Assembly: GCA_029959085.1 (NCBI GenBank)
Contig: JARWIR010000003.1
Span: forward strand, 35,389,505 to 35,453,504
Direction: 5' to 3'
Source: Nemophila menziesii
Lineage: Eukaryota > Streptophyta > Magnoliopsida > Boraginales > Hydrophyllaceae
Length of the DNA stretch: 64,000 bases
The notes below the pieces were generated by a model, which was given only the letters and a program-made list of their open reading frames with translations, made no database searches and was not told where the DNA came from. Position numbers and translations under genes: made by a program. This document shows, in pieces, positions 32,491 through 45,626 of the stretch (its first letter is position 1; every line of letters begins with the position of its first letter).

Positions 32491-34429
32491 AGGGCCGTTT
32501 TGAAGATTTTTAGCCCTAGATTTTTACCTCCCTCTTCAACCCAGCCTCCAAAAACACTCCCAAAACCCAGAATTTCCTGAACATCATCATCTACAAACAC
32601 ACAACCCTCAAATCTTACTCTCTTTCACCACAACAACATGCAATCAACTTATCTCCCATCCAAAATACGATAAAATTCCCACTTTCCTCCGATTGTTCTT
32701 CATCCAAACTTCAAAGTAAACCAAATTCCCTCTTCCCCCACATCAATTAAAAATTAAAGCTAATCCTAAGAAGAGAGAAGTGATTGAGGAACCTGAAAGT
32801 GAGGAAGAAAATGATCCGATGATGAGTTGGAATCGAAAATCAAGGTGTTGGAAGAGAATCAGGATACGAGGTGCGCTACTTTGGGAAATGTTACAAACAA
32901 GTTGAACTTTATGTGTTCAAAGCACAACTTACAATGTCTAGACGCGAGATAAAGTTCATAGACGCAACACCGACAACCAGCCTCGCGCTGGTTAAGATAC
33001 GTTTTCTATCCCTTCTCATTTAGTGTATATTATTTTATTGTTTTGAGTCTTTTCGAGTCGTGGGGACACGACTCATTTTTGAGTTTGGGGTGGGGTTTGT
33101 TGCCTCATCCCAGTTTTTATGTGTTATTTGCTTTATTTGCTTTCAATAAAAGAATTTTCGGAGTTGCGTTTGACCGTAGAAGATTTTAAATATCCCTTTA
33201 AGCATACTCTTGATAAATCTATGATAGTAAATAGTGGACTTTAGGGATTGATATAAAACGCACTTACAATTGCATGCGAACATAGGTAATTGATAGGAAA
33301 AATTAATGAACAATGCAAATGAAGTAAGCTTGTACTCAAGGAATATGTTTGGTGTGTAGAACGTGAAATCCTAATTAGTAGAGAACCCACCTAGATATGA
33401 ACTAAAGACAAGCTATGTACTTAGGAAAATGATAGGGGCAGTTCTTTGTTAGCCATCTGTGCCTTTTTAGCCTTCTATCCCTTGTATTAATGATTATCCG
33501 TCTTAGCCCACTTTGAGCCTTTAGCCTTTTCTTTGTAGCCACGATATAAGCCATTATCCCTTAGATATTTAGGCATGACCATATGACCCGCACTTGAATC
33601 ACAATCCTGAGACATGTCTCGAGCTTGAGTTTGGGGTGGTGGGACCACATATGGGGAATTTAATGGGTTAAGATTGATGTGCTTTGTATTGTAGCACAAT
33701 TGCAGATGATATATACTTGTAACCCTTTGCCGGGAATGAGAAAAAGTGAAAAAGAAAGAAAAAAATGAAATGAAAAAAAAAATGAAAAATCCATACAGTA
33801 GGAACCGGGATCCCGGTTTGCTTCTGTACACAAAAAAAAAATTGAATGAATAAAACATCCGGCAAAGTGGAATTTTTCTGAAAATCATCTTATTTATAGT
33901 GGGTAGACATGGGACGCTAAATTGTTGCGTATATGGGTGAGTGAGAACATCTTTTTGAGCGTTAACTCAAGCTCGAGGACACTGTTGATGGTAAGTGAGG
34001 AGAGAGCCAAAAGCTCACTTCAAATTTACCAAATATACATCCACACCCGTCCTTAAGCCAATATTATAACCGTAAAGACCTCGTGATTCCTAAGTGCGTA
34101 GTGAATTTATAATTCTGTTGATAGGGAATACACTAAGTGGAGCGTTCAAAGCGAGGTAGGATTAATGACCACCCTATAGCCATCATACAAAGATGAGTAC
34201 AAGTGTAACCTTCAAGCATTGCGACTTTAATTTTATGATTGAGATTATTTATGTTTGATGTTGCATGATTAGTGTATGTGTATATTAGTTTCTAGAGTTT
34301 GCTATATGAGATTTATTTTGAGAATTGTTTTAGGGTTTATTTGCTAGCTTTTACTTGTTTATACTCTTACTTCTACCCCTTTGTTTTGTTTTACTTTGTC
34401 GGGACGACAAAGGTTTGAGTTGGGGGTCT
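32491..34429 (+). promoter_or_regulatory. 3' non-coding region of element A with conserved blocks and PPT
   Basis: No intact ORF; 32700-33000 may be a relic of the downstream ORF seen in B and C. Blocks: perfect hairpin GAGTCGTGGGGACACGACTC (33055-33074), GAGTTTGGGGTGGGG (33080-33094), GTGTGTAGAACGTGA (near 33352), ATATGACCCGCACTTGAATC (33581-33600), GAGCTTGAGTTTGGGGTGG (near 33621), TGTAACCCTTTGCCGGG (near 33718), hairpin AGTGAG...CTCACT (33994-34019), and polypurine tract TTTGAGTTGGGGGTCT (about 34414-34429) beside the LTR. Confidence 0.75.
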
Positions 34430-37400
34430 TGATGTCTCCCTAATTGTTCTTATTTTCGACCCTTTGGAGACATCATTTTTGGTGTTTATTTAATTAATTT
34501 GATAGACTTTTGGACTAAATTTGCAATAATCCGGAATTCCCTTTTTATTTCTAGCATTTTTAAATTATTAAACTTTTGCGCGTAATATTGGTATTTTTAG
34601 TGTAAAGTTTACAAGTTTTAGATGTTAGCTAGGAGAGGAATCCGAGGAGAAAGTCAAAGATCACGAGACAGAGTCAAGACTTGAAGATAAATCCCGAAGA
34701 TATTATTTTTAGAGCTGAAAATCCATTTTCCAGGCCATAGATTGATGATTTCGAGGTTCTTAAGAGATGATTTAGCCGCTGACCTTTGAAAAGAAAACAT
34801 TCCTTATCGAGTTACAGAACTTTAGCAACTGGAATGAGGTCAATCGGAGTCATAACGCATCGGGAAAAGCCGTTTTAGTGAAGGTGTATCAGCAGTTACG
34901 GGATTTTGGGCTTAGAAAATGGGCTTGGACATTTAATTAGTGTTTTATTTTCTGGTCCAAGCCCTAGTCCGAATTTATGCTTATAAAAGGAGGTCTGGAC
35001 TTCTATTTTTCATACAATTCATTCTTTACAATTAAAAACAGCAGAGAGAAGCAACAGAAGGAAGGAAGAAGAAGCTGCTAGAGCTGGAGTGGGTCTATAG
35101 CTCCGTTCTCAGACATTCCAATTCCGGAAATTAGGTTTCTTTTATCTTTTATTTGTAATCAAATATGAATTCCATTTATTTTAATTTAGTATTTCTTTTT
35201 AATATGAGCTAAACAATTCATAGTGTTTGAGAACAAACAATGGGTGAATCCTAATTTTATGAAATAACGAATGTTGAATTTGGGTTTTTATTGAATTAAA
35301 CTAAATTAGGGCTTTTACTCTTTTCAATAAATTGAGATTATTTTACTGTTTTTAGCGTCATGAACTAGGAACAGGTGTTAGTATTTAGGCTATTCCAATT
35401 AGTGGCAATTGGATCATCTGGACGGAGGGTTTAGATACAGAACCATTTATTCAATCTAGGATGGAAACTATTGATTCTGACGAACTTAGTTAATTCTAGG
35501 GCCAATGAGGTAATAAAACTTAAACATCCAAAGGTGGATCATATTTACCCTGACAGGACTAGTGACACCCTAGGATCGCCTTATAGTCCACCCTGACCAA
35601 GGTATAAGGAATCTAGAATCCCGACCATTGTAATTGACCAATTTAGCCCTTAAACAACATAAGTTAGGAAATAAGATTGGGAGGATCCTTGCGTTCTCAA
35701 GTATTACTTCTCATATTGCGTTTTCACTCATTTTACTTGCGTCTTAGCTTTTACTTGCATTTATAATTTGTCTTTCATTTAGTAGTTTTAACAAACAAAA
35801 CCAAACAAACATTTTATTATCTTTTTACTTTCATAAGTGCATCAATCACTACTTGCTAAACATTGCGATCAACCATCCGTCCTTGGAACGAATCTGTATT
35901 ATCATACTGATGTCTCCCTAAATGTTCTAATTTTATGCCATTAGGAGACATCATTTTTGGTGTTTATTTGATTATTTAGATAGACTTTTGGTGCTAATAT
36001 GCAATAATCCGGAATTTCCATTTTATTTCTAGTAATTTTGATTTATTAAACTTTTGCGCGTAATATTGGTATTTCTAGTTTAAAGTTTACAGGTTTTAGA
36101 TGTTAGCTAGAAGAGGAATCCGAGGAGAAAGTCAAAGATCGTGAGATGAAGTCAAGACTTAAAGATAAATCCCGAAGATATTATTTTTAGAGCTGAAAAT
36201 CTATTTTCCAGGCCATAGATTGCTGATTTCGAGGTGCTTAAGAGATGATTTAGCCGCTGACCCTTGAAGAAATTATGTTCCTTATCGAGTTACGGAACTT
36301 TAGCAACTGGAATGAGGTCAATCGGGGTCATAACGAAGCGGGAAAATCCGTTTTAGTGAAGCTGTATCAGCAGTTACGGGATTTGGGCTTAATTAGTGGA
36401 CTTGGGCTTTTCTAATTTTTACTTAATCCTTAAGTAAAAGCCCTAATCCGATTTTATGATTATAAATATGTCTTTAGACCTCATTATTCAGTACCTCTCA
36501 ATTTGTTCTTCAAATCATCTCATCCTTAGAAGAGAGCGTCCAGAGAAGAAGCAGAAACAAGGAAAAGAAGAAGCAAGAGCTGGAGACGGTCTATATCTCC
36601 GATTCTTAGCCAATTCAACTCCAAAATTAGGTTTCTATTTTCCTTTCTGTAAAACAATTATGAATTCCTTTTTATTTATTTTCTTAGTTTTTCCAATTAT
36701 GAGCTAATTTTAATTAGTGCTTGAGATCGCATTATGGATTGATTTTGATTCTATTTTATTCTATGCTTTTGTATTTGGGATTTTTACAATTGAAATCAAA
36801 TTGGGTATTAGGTATTTTTCATTAATTTGTTCTTAATAACTATAATTGACGTAATTAACCAATCATAGGTCTTAGTATCTAGTCTATTCCAATTAGTGGC
36901 GATTGGATCACCTTGACGGGGGGTTTAGGTACAGAAATAATTAATGAATGTAGGATAGAAATTATTTGACTCTGACGAGCGTAATTAATCCTATGGCCAA
37001 TTGGGTAAAATAAACTTAATCACTTAAGAATGGACTATAATCACCCTGGCGGGGTTTGTAGCATTTAAGAGTAGCTCCTTAGTCCACCCTGACGGGGGTA
37101 AGGATGACCTTAGAATCCCGACCATTACTTTTTACCAATTTGTCCCTTAAACGAAACATGGAATAAATAAGAGTTAGATGAAATCCTTGCGTATCTCAAG
37201 TGCTACTTCTCATATTGCGTTTTACATCATTTTATTTGCGTCTTAACTTTTATTTGCATTTTAATAATTGTCTTTCATTTATTTAGAATTAATACAAAAC
37301 CAAACAAACATTTTACCTTTATTTGTTTTCATAAGTGCATCAATCATTAATAGATAAGCATTGTAGTCAATCATCCCGTCCTTGGAACGAATCTGTTTTA

Positions 37401-37575
37401 TCAGTTATACTACTTGGGACAACCGTACACTTGCGGTTGTGGTTCGATTATTTAATGCATTTATTTAGAACACACAAAGGACCACCACATACATACTACT
37501 TGGGACAACCGTACACTTGCGGTTGTGGTTCGATTAGCATTTGCATTTATTTTTAGAACACACAAAGGACCACCA
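34430..37575 (+). repeat. 3' LTR of element A, interrupted by a solo LTR
   Basis: Parts 34430-35907 and 37493-37575 give 1561 bp together, the same as the 5' LTR. The break falls in ATCATAC|ATACTACTTGGG. Confidence 0.92.
35908..37487 (+). repeat. Solo LTR of a related Athila-like family, nested in element A
   Basis: 1580 bp, TGATGTCTCC...GACCACCA, flanked by the 5-bp duplication catac (35903-35907 and 37488-37492). It resembles the LTR of A throughout but differs at many sites and by indels (for example its U5 half has GGCGGGGTTTGTAGC instead of GACAGGACTAGTGAC). One LTR and no internal sequence means the two LTRs of a later insertion recombined. Confidence 0.92.
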
Positions 37576-38919
37576 GTACATCGTCGATATTTTAGTAACA
37601 ACCATTGCACGACAAAGTCTTGAATTGTTGCAAGACCGGCCAAACCATCGGGACTAGACAACATTTTCTGAAAATGTATTAACTCGTTTTTCAACCCAAA
37701 TATTTCGTGAGGTGTAAAATCCTTTGGACAAAATTTATCAACAAGATACAATATCTTATCAAATGATACGAAACAATTTTTGGGGTCCAAACATAAGATT
37801 AGAGTGAAAAGTTCCATAGATGCGTAATTAAATCTTCTATCTAGTTCACTCATAGTGGAGTCTACAACAGTCGTAAAGATATCAAATCGATAATGATGCT
37901 TAACAGTGATGAAATTCGTCTGGTTACGTGGGTGACCTATCCTCTTCCGTAGTGCTTACTCATATTTTGAATTTTAACTTTATGTTTTTCACACAATGAC
38001 TTCACATTTTCAATAAATGAACCCTAACCATTATCTATTGATTCTTGAATAATCTTCTTTGTTATTGACACGCACCTGATAGCATTTGCCATATCTTGTG
38101 TTTATTTTGCAATGATTAACATAGTAGATTGGTAAATCCCATGATTTTTTCACGATATGTAAAATAAACACAATTCAAATGACATAAGTATCGTATATGC
38201 GGCATGGGCATCCCTACGTATTTCACTAGAAGCGGTTTGTTCAGGAAGATTTTCCAAAACCGTTTTGGATGGCCCAAACATTCTTTTCAAGCTACAAACA
38301 GATTTTAAATGTGATCCCCATCGAGTATCACCGGCTCGTTGCAATGTTCCTATTTTATTCAATCCCCTTCCAGTTTCAAGTTCATTGTTTGCAATCAAAC
38401 AAGCATATTGAGAATCGTGTAACTCATCATTGCGATTGCAAGAACCATTAACAGTATTGATGATGAGATTCAAGTTTATAAAGAATTGGCAAACATATGG
38501 TACTTCTCTTGAAGCCGCTACCAATTCTAGTTGCAATCTATGAGCCATGCAATAGACATAATATGCAAATGAACATTCTTTAAGAAATAATGCTTGTAAC
38601 CCATTCAACTCACCTAGCATATTGCTAGCACTGTCATATCCTTGTCCACGAATATCTTGAATAAGAAGACAGTGTCTAGATAACACGCTACTTATTGCTT
38701 CTTTAAGAGTAAGTGTTTTAGTGTTGTTAACATGCACAAGATCAAATAAAACGTTTTGTAACAAAGCCTTCTTGATCAACAAATCTGATAACGAGACCCA
38801 CTTTTTCTCTTTTTGACTCAATCGTACTTCTTACCCGTTTTGCCCAAATACTCAAGATATCTTTTTGAATGTCAGGAGAAGTATATTTTGCATTTTTTGA
38901 AGCATTTCTCAAGACAACA

Positions 38920-40452
38920 TGATGTCTCCTCATTTGTGATAGATTTATGTTAGGATGAGACATCATTTTTAGTGATTTAGAAGTCTTTCTAATCGGTTTT
39001 CTTGAGAAATAGTGCACTTTCCTATTTTGAGTCTTGATTTAGTAAAATAATATTTTTAGAGCATATTGGGTTTAATTATTTATTTAGTGTGAAGCTTTAA
39101 AGATAATTATGGAGATTAATTAGAGTCCAAGTCAAAGACTACAAAATATAGAAAGAGATAAGCATGGTAATTGGAGATAAGGAAACAAAAGCTAAAAACA
39201 TGGGAAAGGAAAAGCTGCCTTAAATCTGAATTTCTGCACCTACGACCACAAATCAGATTATATCTCAAGATCGGTGTAGAATTTGGAGAAACGGTCAAGA
39301 GAAAAGTTGAATATCTTTCCGAGACGATGAATTTTGACTACTCATACGCATCAAACGGATGAGTATTGAAGCTGCTAGGACCAAAACAAAAACGGATCTG
39401 ATTTCATGTTTTAGGGTTACGAATTTGAGTTGGGCTTGGAGTCCATTACTTACCTTCTCCTTCAAGAAAACGAATTAGGTCTTCTAAACACCTATAAATA
39501 TACCATTATATCGCTTGTAAATCATCCTTGCCTCATAGTAATTAGTTCTTAAGGTTTTATTCTTTCAAGTTATTGTGGAGAGCAAGATGATGTCTTTTAT
39601 TCTTTCTTTTAGTTTATTTCCTTCAGGTATGAACTAAACTTTCCATAGCTTGGGTTTTGCATCATGTATAATCTATGAATTCTAATTTCTTCTATCTAAG
39701 TTTCTTTGGGAATTACATGTTTTAATCTGATATTAGCTTCTTACCTTTATATTTGTTTATGTGTTTTGATTTATTGCCTGTCCTAGAACTGATCACTTTA
39801 GGCTTTCTTAATAGTAATTAGATGATCACCTTAGCTGGGTGTCTAATTATTGAAACACCACATAACGTCTAGTGTCGATATTGGTCCTGACAACACTAAT
39901 TCTAACTAGATAGTCATTATGGTATAATTTAATCACTATCACCATGTATGGAAATTGATTGCTTAGGGCCCTAGTGGCGTAGGATAACCCTATTTGAACC
40001 AGCCTCGTGGTGTGTATGTAGCCCCCTTAATCGCTCTCAAGGTCTAAGGTATGGGACTTTAGAATCTTGACTAAGTATTTAAGAGCTAATTATCTCCCTT
40101 ATTAACTAGATTTAATAGAAAGAATTAGAAGGATTAGTACATACTAGCAAAACCTAAGCTATACTTCTCATCTCATATTTCTTCGTATTTATTTTATTGT
40201 CTTTAATTTCTTTAGTTTAATTTAGTAATCTCAAATTATTCCCTTTATTTTGCTGTCTTTTAATTAATTACTTCTTACTCGTTATTTCTACCCATTCGAT
40301 TAACACACTAAGTCCCTGAGAACGAACTCAACTTATCATTAAAACTTGCATTCGTCCTGTAATACTTACAGTATTGTGCCTGTCTAGGGTGAGAGTGCGT
40401 TGTTTTCTGACTTATTATTTATTCTATTTTTATCACACCCTAGGCGACACCA
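38920..40452 (+). repeat. 5' LTR of element B
   Basis: TGATGTCTCC...GGCGACACCA. Edge stem TGATGTCTC/GAGACATCA. CCTATAAATATACC near 39487 is a likely TATA box. The last part (TCTAGGGTGAGAGTGCG, then TATCACACCCTAGG) also occurs in the LTR of element C, in shorter form. Confidence 0.88.
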
Positions 40453-40458
40453 AGTTTT

Positions 40459-40476
40459 TTGCGCCGCTGCCGGGGA
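40459..40476 (+). other. Primer binding site, tRNA-Asp type (element B)
   Basis: TTGCGCCGCTGCCGGGGA a few bases after the 5' LTR. It matches the element A site apart from TTG for TGG at the start. Confidence 0.7.
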
Positions 40477-40607
40477 CTTCTGTCTCGTTAGCGTGTGGGT
40501 TATCAATTTCGAGTAGTAGTTTTTAATTAATTTTTATTTTTTTCAGTATTTAGTTTTTGTTATTCCGGATTTCCGCTTGTGGTTTGCTTTAGTCTTTTTC
40601 AGGTTTC

Positions 40608-43481
40608 ACAATGTTTATAATTCTTGGCCTCCGTTACCGGAGCCTGAGAGGAGCTTCAGATATTATAACAAACGTGTTCATGAGGACAGAGCCTTAAGAA
40701 GAGCTATGAAAGGCGTACAAGATTAGTTAGATCCACCACTTGTAATCGCACCTGAAGGATTACCATACTTTGCACCAGGAGGACCACCACCATTTATCCC
40801 ACCTGGTGTACAACAACAAGGACAACATCCACTAGGAAGAGGTAACGGGCAAAACAATGTTAATCAAAACCGAGTTGAACAAGACCTACCTGGCCTCGGA
40901 GTGCCGTTTCATGTTCAACCAATAGGTTACCGTACTACGGAGATCCAAAACATCAAATTTCGACCCGATCCGGGCATGCTCAGTCAGTTTCAAAGTTTTG
41001 GACTCTACAGTGGTACATCACTTCAAGATCCGGTAAGAGCGATTCAGAAGTTTATGCAGATTTGTGATACTTATGTTACTCCAGGCATTACACGTGAGCA
41101 ACTGTATTGTCATATGTTTTCGTTCTTTCTGACCGGTAGAGCTGGTGAGTGGCTAGATAGGCAACCAACAGGATCAATTAATTCATGGACAGAACTTCAA
41201 GCCGCTTTCTTTTAACCGTTTTTATCCGAAGAGTATGAGACTCAAAGATCAAAGCGAGCTTGCAAAGTTTTGTCAAGAAGATGGAGAAGCAGTAGGAGAA
41301 GCATGGACAAGGTTTCAACAGAAGTTAGCTAGATGTCCGCTCCATGGTTATACCCCCTCTCTACAGTTAGCTATATTTTATGAAGGTATTAAAGAAACAG
41401 GTAGATTGAAGGTGGATAACATTGGGAAAGGGAATTTCGTGTCCATGGATCCTACTGAAGCTACCGAGGTTTCGGAAAATATTATTGAACAAGAAAGAAG
41501 TTGGCCATCTTGGCGAGCTTCTGTTACAAAGACCCGAGGTACGCTTCGTTTAGACGTAGAAACTGCAAACTCAGCTCAAATATCAGCATTAGAGAATCAA
41601 ATCAAGGAACTTAAGCTAGAGATGCAGAGAAATTTAGCCGCAGCAAATGTAGTGCAAGAAGCACAAGGTTGTCAACAATGTGGGGTTAATAATCATACTT
41701 GGGAAGAGTGCGAAGGAAATACACAATCCGTTTATTTCATATCCAACCGAGGAGGTTATCAATTTGGTAACCGAAACCATCCGGGTATGCAGTATTCCAA
41801 TCCTCAGGGGGGCGCTAATCCTGGTCATTATCAACCACGTCCTAGAACAACTTTTTCCAACCAAGAGGTCAGTATCAAAATCAATATCAGAATAGACCTG
41901 CTCCCCCACAACAACCTGTTCAAGATGCCTATGCCGATTCATTAGATCAGAAAGCTTTACCACACTATCCTCAAGAGGGAACTATGGATAATCAACAATT
42001 AGCAAAAGTCTTGGACCGTTTGACCACGACTATGAACACTCAGGGCGAGAAGTTACGAGGACAAGATGCCGCAATTCAGGTTTTAGGTACTCAAATAGAA
42101 CAAATGAACAAAGTTCTAACAAACATTATGGAACAAAAAGAATTGAAGGTTATCGAATGAGGTGATGACAATGTTGGGTTCGAAGCTTGTAAGGTTATTT
42201 GTCTTGAAATTGAAGAAGAAAAGAAGGAAGTACCACATGCTGCCGTTAGTGCCGTGGAGGTTCCGAGTACCGAAGAAGAAACAAATTAAGTCTAGCCCCG
42301 TGGAATCTAACTGTTCTGAGAGTCATGTGGAGGACGATTCAGAAAAATCCGAATTTATACAGCTTCTGAGAGATATGCAAGAGGATATTAGATCGGTTAT
42401 GGATTTTCAAGCTGAGCTGGCTAAAGAGAAAGAGGAAGAAGCCTCGAAGGAGGAACCAAAAGTTTAAGTTGCACCTGTTGTGCAAGAAGAGAAAGAAGAA
42501 GAGAAGGTGGAATCACCACCTTTTGTTCAAAAGGTTTCATCAACTATTCCTGATACAAATCCAAAGGATGACACTGAACTCAAGACATTTGTAGAGGCGT
42601 ACACTCCTGAAAATATCAACGCCCAAATGCTTGAGATTGCGAAGAAAGGGCTTACACCGCAACAAGTTTTTACGCAAGTTATTCCTGAGAAAGAAGCGAG
42701 TGTAGAAGAACCAAGAGATAACCTGAGAGTCTCAAGAAGAAGTGAAAGAGAGTTACCAACGAAGCTCAAAGATCCAGAAAGTTTTAACCTTCCTATTCAA
42801 ATAAATGGTATGCTCAAGGTGAAAGCTATGTACGATGTGGGTTCTGGTGTGAATCTTATGCCTAAGTTCGTGTTCGAGAGACGTGGACTTCAGAAATCAG
42901 AGAAAGCTCCAGTGAAGTTGCAGTTCGCTGACAACTCAGTTACCAAGACATGGGGAACAGGGGAGGACGTTCTAGTCCGAGCAGGTAGTATCGCCATCCC
43001 TACTGACTTTGTTATACTTGAGTTTGATGCAGATAAGAAAGTTCCAATCATACTTGGACGACCTTTCATGGCCACAAGTCAAAGTGTCATCAAATTCCAA
43101 GAAGGGACCATTACCCTTCATGCAAAGAACGTATCCGAGACCTTCTATGTCTTGGGAAAGAAACCAAGGAAGTTAGATCCCACCGTTACTGTCATCCACA
43201 GCCTTTCACATCACAAAGTCCCTCCAGAGAAGATCCACTTAAAACCGGTGGATACTGAGCCAAACATTGAGTTTGGGGTTGGCCATGAAGTACTATGGAA
43301 AGCTCACAAACGTGAATATAGGCCACGAAGTTTCAAAGACTCGTGGATGGGACCATTCATTGTCACTAATGTTGTTTCAGCAAAGGTGATAGAAATTCGA
43401 CCCAAGAAGGGGATCAAGCGCAGATTAGTTGACGTTCATAGCCTAACTCGCCGTTGGGGAGGCTATATTCGCAAATCTTGA
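40608..43481 (+). pseudogene. Gag-protease-integrase tail of element B, broken
   Basis: The same protein order as element A: gag domain (FRPDPGMLSQFQSFG; EAWTRFQQKLARCPLHG), a zinc knuckle CQQCGVNNHTWEEC, a protease with MYDVGSGVNLMP and PIILGRPFMATS, then the integrase-like tail SWMGPFIVTNVV...RRWGGY. Damage seen: an in-frame TAG near 40723, frameshifts near 41212 (one extra T) and near 41860, a stop near 42158-42160, another frame change near 42280 and a TAA at 42465-42467. The protease and tail part (42480-43481) is still open. Protein sequence is clearly diverged from A, so the two families split long before these insertions. Confidence 0.8.
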
Positions 43482-43733
43482 TAGAGGTAACGCGTCTAAC
43501 TTTAAAAGACGTTAAATAAAAGTGATGTTCGGGAGACAACCCGCGATTTTTTGTTATGTTTTTATGTTATTATGTTTTTATGTTTTTATGTCTTTTACGT
43601 TTTTAGTTTGTGTTTAGTTTAGTTGTTTTTAGCTGATATTGCACATTTGAGAAAGGTATTAGTGTTTTTGATGCTTAGATATTGGAGAAATCGAGTTCGG
43701 GAGGAGAAACGAAATTTGTCAAAAAAAATCAGA

Positions 43734-43990
43734 CCAGCAGTCCGGTACACCGCAGAGGAGAAAACACGTGCCCACGGGGTGAGAACTCGGGTTTTTGGCC
43801 GAGAAGAAAAAAAATCAGAAGCACAAGTCCGGTACACCGGACCATAGTTCTGGTACACCGCGGGATCAAAACTCGTGGCCACGGGGTAGAGGACACGCGT
43901 TTTTTGCCGAGCATTAAAATTTCGAGGAACAAAAGCTGCGGTATACCGCGCCTCAGTTCCGGTATACCGCACCACGCCGCTGGAGAGAGA
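43734..43990 (+). repeat. GC-rich near-palindromic motif cluster (element B)
   Basis: Motifs such as TCCGGTACACCG, CCGGTACACCGGACC, TGCGGTATACCGCGCC and CGTGCCCACGGGGTG, close in wording to those of element C (495-870). No gene; overlapping ORFs are shadows of GC content. 43482-44419 otherwise holds nothing beyond A/C-rich sequence. Confidence 0.65.
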
Positions 43991-44419
43991 AAAAATTTCG
44001 TTTTTAGGTTATAAAAGGATGAGGATTTGTATTATTCTGAATTATTAAATCCTTAAGCCTCTCTTTCCTCTCCAAACCTCTCCCAACTCCATTAAAGCTC
44101 ATTCAAACCTTACCCAAACATCAAAAAACTACCCAATCATCATAAAAACACATCAAAGCTTCTCTCCACATCATTACAAAGGGGATTCAAGCACCCAATT
44201 CTCACCAAACACATTAGATTGAAGAATCCAAAGCTTAAATTTTTAAAATTCATCCTACAATTTCTTAAATCCATACCAATTCATCAAGAATTCATCGTAC
44301 CCACATAGAGATTCATCATCAATTCACCTTTCCTAAACCAAATCAAGCTTGTTCAACAAATAATTCAAAAGTTCAAATTTCAAGAGTTGTTAAAGCTTTG
44401 AGTTGGGGGTCAATTGAAG

Positions 44420-45626
44420 ATGACCAAGAGAACAGAAACATTATCTAACAAGAGGGAGGTGAAGAAAAGCAAGGTATTGGGTTCAATTGAGAAGAAATCA
44501 AATAACAAAGGTTCTAGTTCTACAGCTAAGGGTAAAATCAATGTTGAAGAAGGAGATAAGCTAGCTATGTTTGATTCAATGGGAAAAAGGCTTTACTTTT
44601 ACTCAAAGGAGAAAACACAATCTCTTCCCTTCAAAGGTCCTACACCCATGGATAAAGAGAAAGCTTCAAAGGCCTTGAAAGCTTCTGCAGAAAAATAATT
44701 AAAGGAACTACCTTTTGCTTATGAGAAAGTATTCAATGAAGAAGTTGGTGCAGGAGAATATAAGAGATTCTTGGAGCTTGGTGAAAAATTGGGTTGGTCT
44801 ACGTTCATGGTAAGACGTTCTGAATTATGTCATGAGTTAGTTTTAGAATTCTATTTAGGCCTCTTTAGCCGAGATAATAAAGGTTGTGTTCCGATTAGAG
44901 GAAATTAGTTCCTTTCACAGTTAATGAGATTAGAAACCACTTCAAGTTTAAGAAATTAATTGGATATTGCAAGTACAGTGAAGCGGTTGCTAAACAAAAA
45001 ATCTTTGATGAGGAATTTCTTTTTGAGCATGTTTTAGACAAGGATAAAGTGCAATTACATAAGGGAGAATTGAAGGCACCTTGGCCTTACAAATATCTTC
45101 GACCGGATGCGAGAGTTTGGCACAATTCCCTTATTCCTAATGTCTTTGGAAACACAAAAATTTTGGATGTGCCTAAGAAGAACGCTCTACTGTTGGATTG
45201 TATTTTGAGAGGAAAAGAAGTGGATGTGGCACAGTTGATCTATGAGGAGGTGATGCGGTTTCGGTCTCTCCTAAATTAGTTTATAATGTTAAATTTCCTA
45301 CTATGATCACATGTCTTGTGCAAAAAGCGAATGTTATATTGGGTGAAGAAGAGAAACTCGAATTTAAGAAGAGTTATATTGATAATGCTTGGATCATGAA
45401 AGTCATGAGAGGAGCGGTTTCGACGGAAATCTCAAAAGAAGAAAAGGAGCAAAGTTGGCAAGAGAAGATGGAGGAGCGTTTAAACAACTTCGAAGTAGCT
45501 CAAACTTCCTTAGCCAATTATGTGGCACAAATCACAGCCAATCAAGTACACATCATGAAAATCCTTGAGAAATTAACGAAAGATCAAGCAAATCCTACCT
45601 TGGATGTCAATAATGCGAGGCAATAG
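44420..45626 (+). pseudogene. Downstream ORF of element B, plant transposon-protein domain, broken
   Basis: Starts ATGACC at 44420 right after a TTTGAGTTGGGGGT box, the same layout as 1223 in element C. A basic N-terminus (NKREVKKSKVLG) is followed by a region resembling the 'putative plant transposon protein' domain of Athila elements (WHNSLIPNVFGNTKI, then a KKNALLLDCILRGKEVDV stretch) and a C-terminal coiled coil (EKMEERLNNFEVAQTSLANY). Stops at 44696-44698, near 44906 and at 45277-45279, with frame changes, break it. The role of this domain in retrotransposons is not established. Confidence 0.6.

Larger units (their letters stand above)
27287..37575 (+). mobile_element. Element A: non-autonomous Athila-like LTR retrotransposon, complete
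   Basis: Bounded by the 5-bp duplication gtaca (27282-27286 and 37576-37580). The 5' LTR is 27287-28847 (1561 bp); the 3' LTR is 34430-35907 plus 37493-37575, also 1561 bp once the nested solo LTR is removed. I count about 15 substitutions between them, roughly 1 percent, so the insertion is recent in plant terms. A tRNA-Asp-type primer site, a gag ORF, a protease ORF with an integrase-like tail, a palindromic array and a polypurine tract lie between. Reverse transcriptase, RNase H and the integrase core are absent. Host: the hAT pseudogene. Confidence 0.92.

Noticed and set aside
35908..37487. Third LTR of a tandem retrotransposon array
   Set aside because: It has its own exact 5-bp duplication and lies inside the 3' LTR of A, so it is an independent insertion.
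37461..37853. 130-codon minus-strand ORF as one protein
   Set aside because: Its last part is LTR sequence of element A; only 37576-37853 belongs to the hAT pseudogene.
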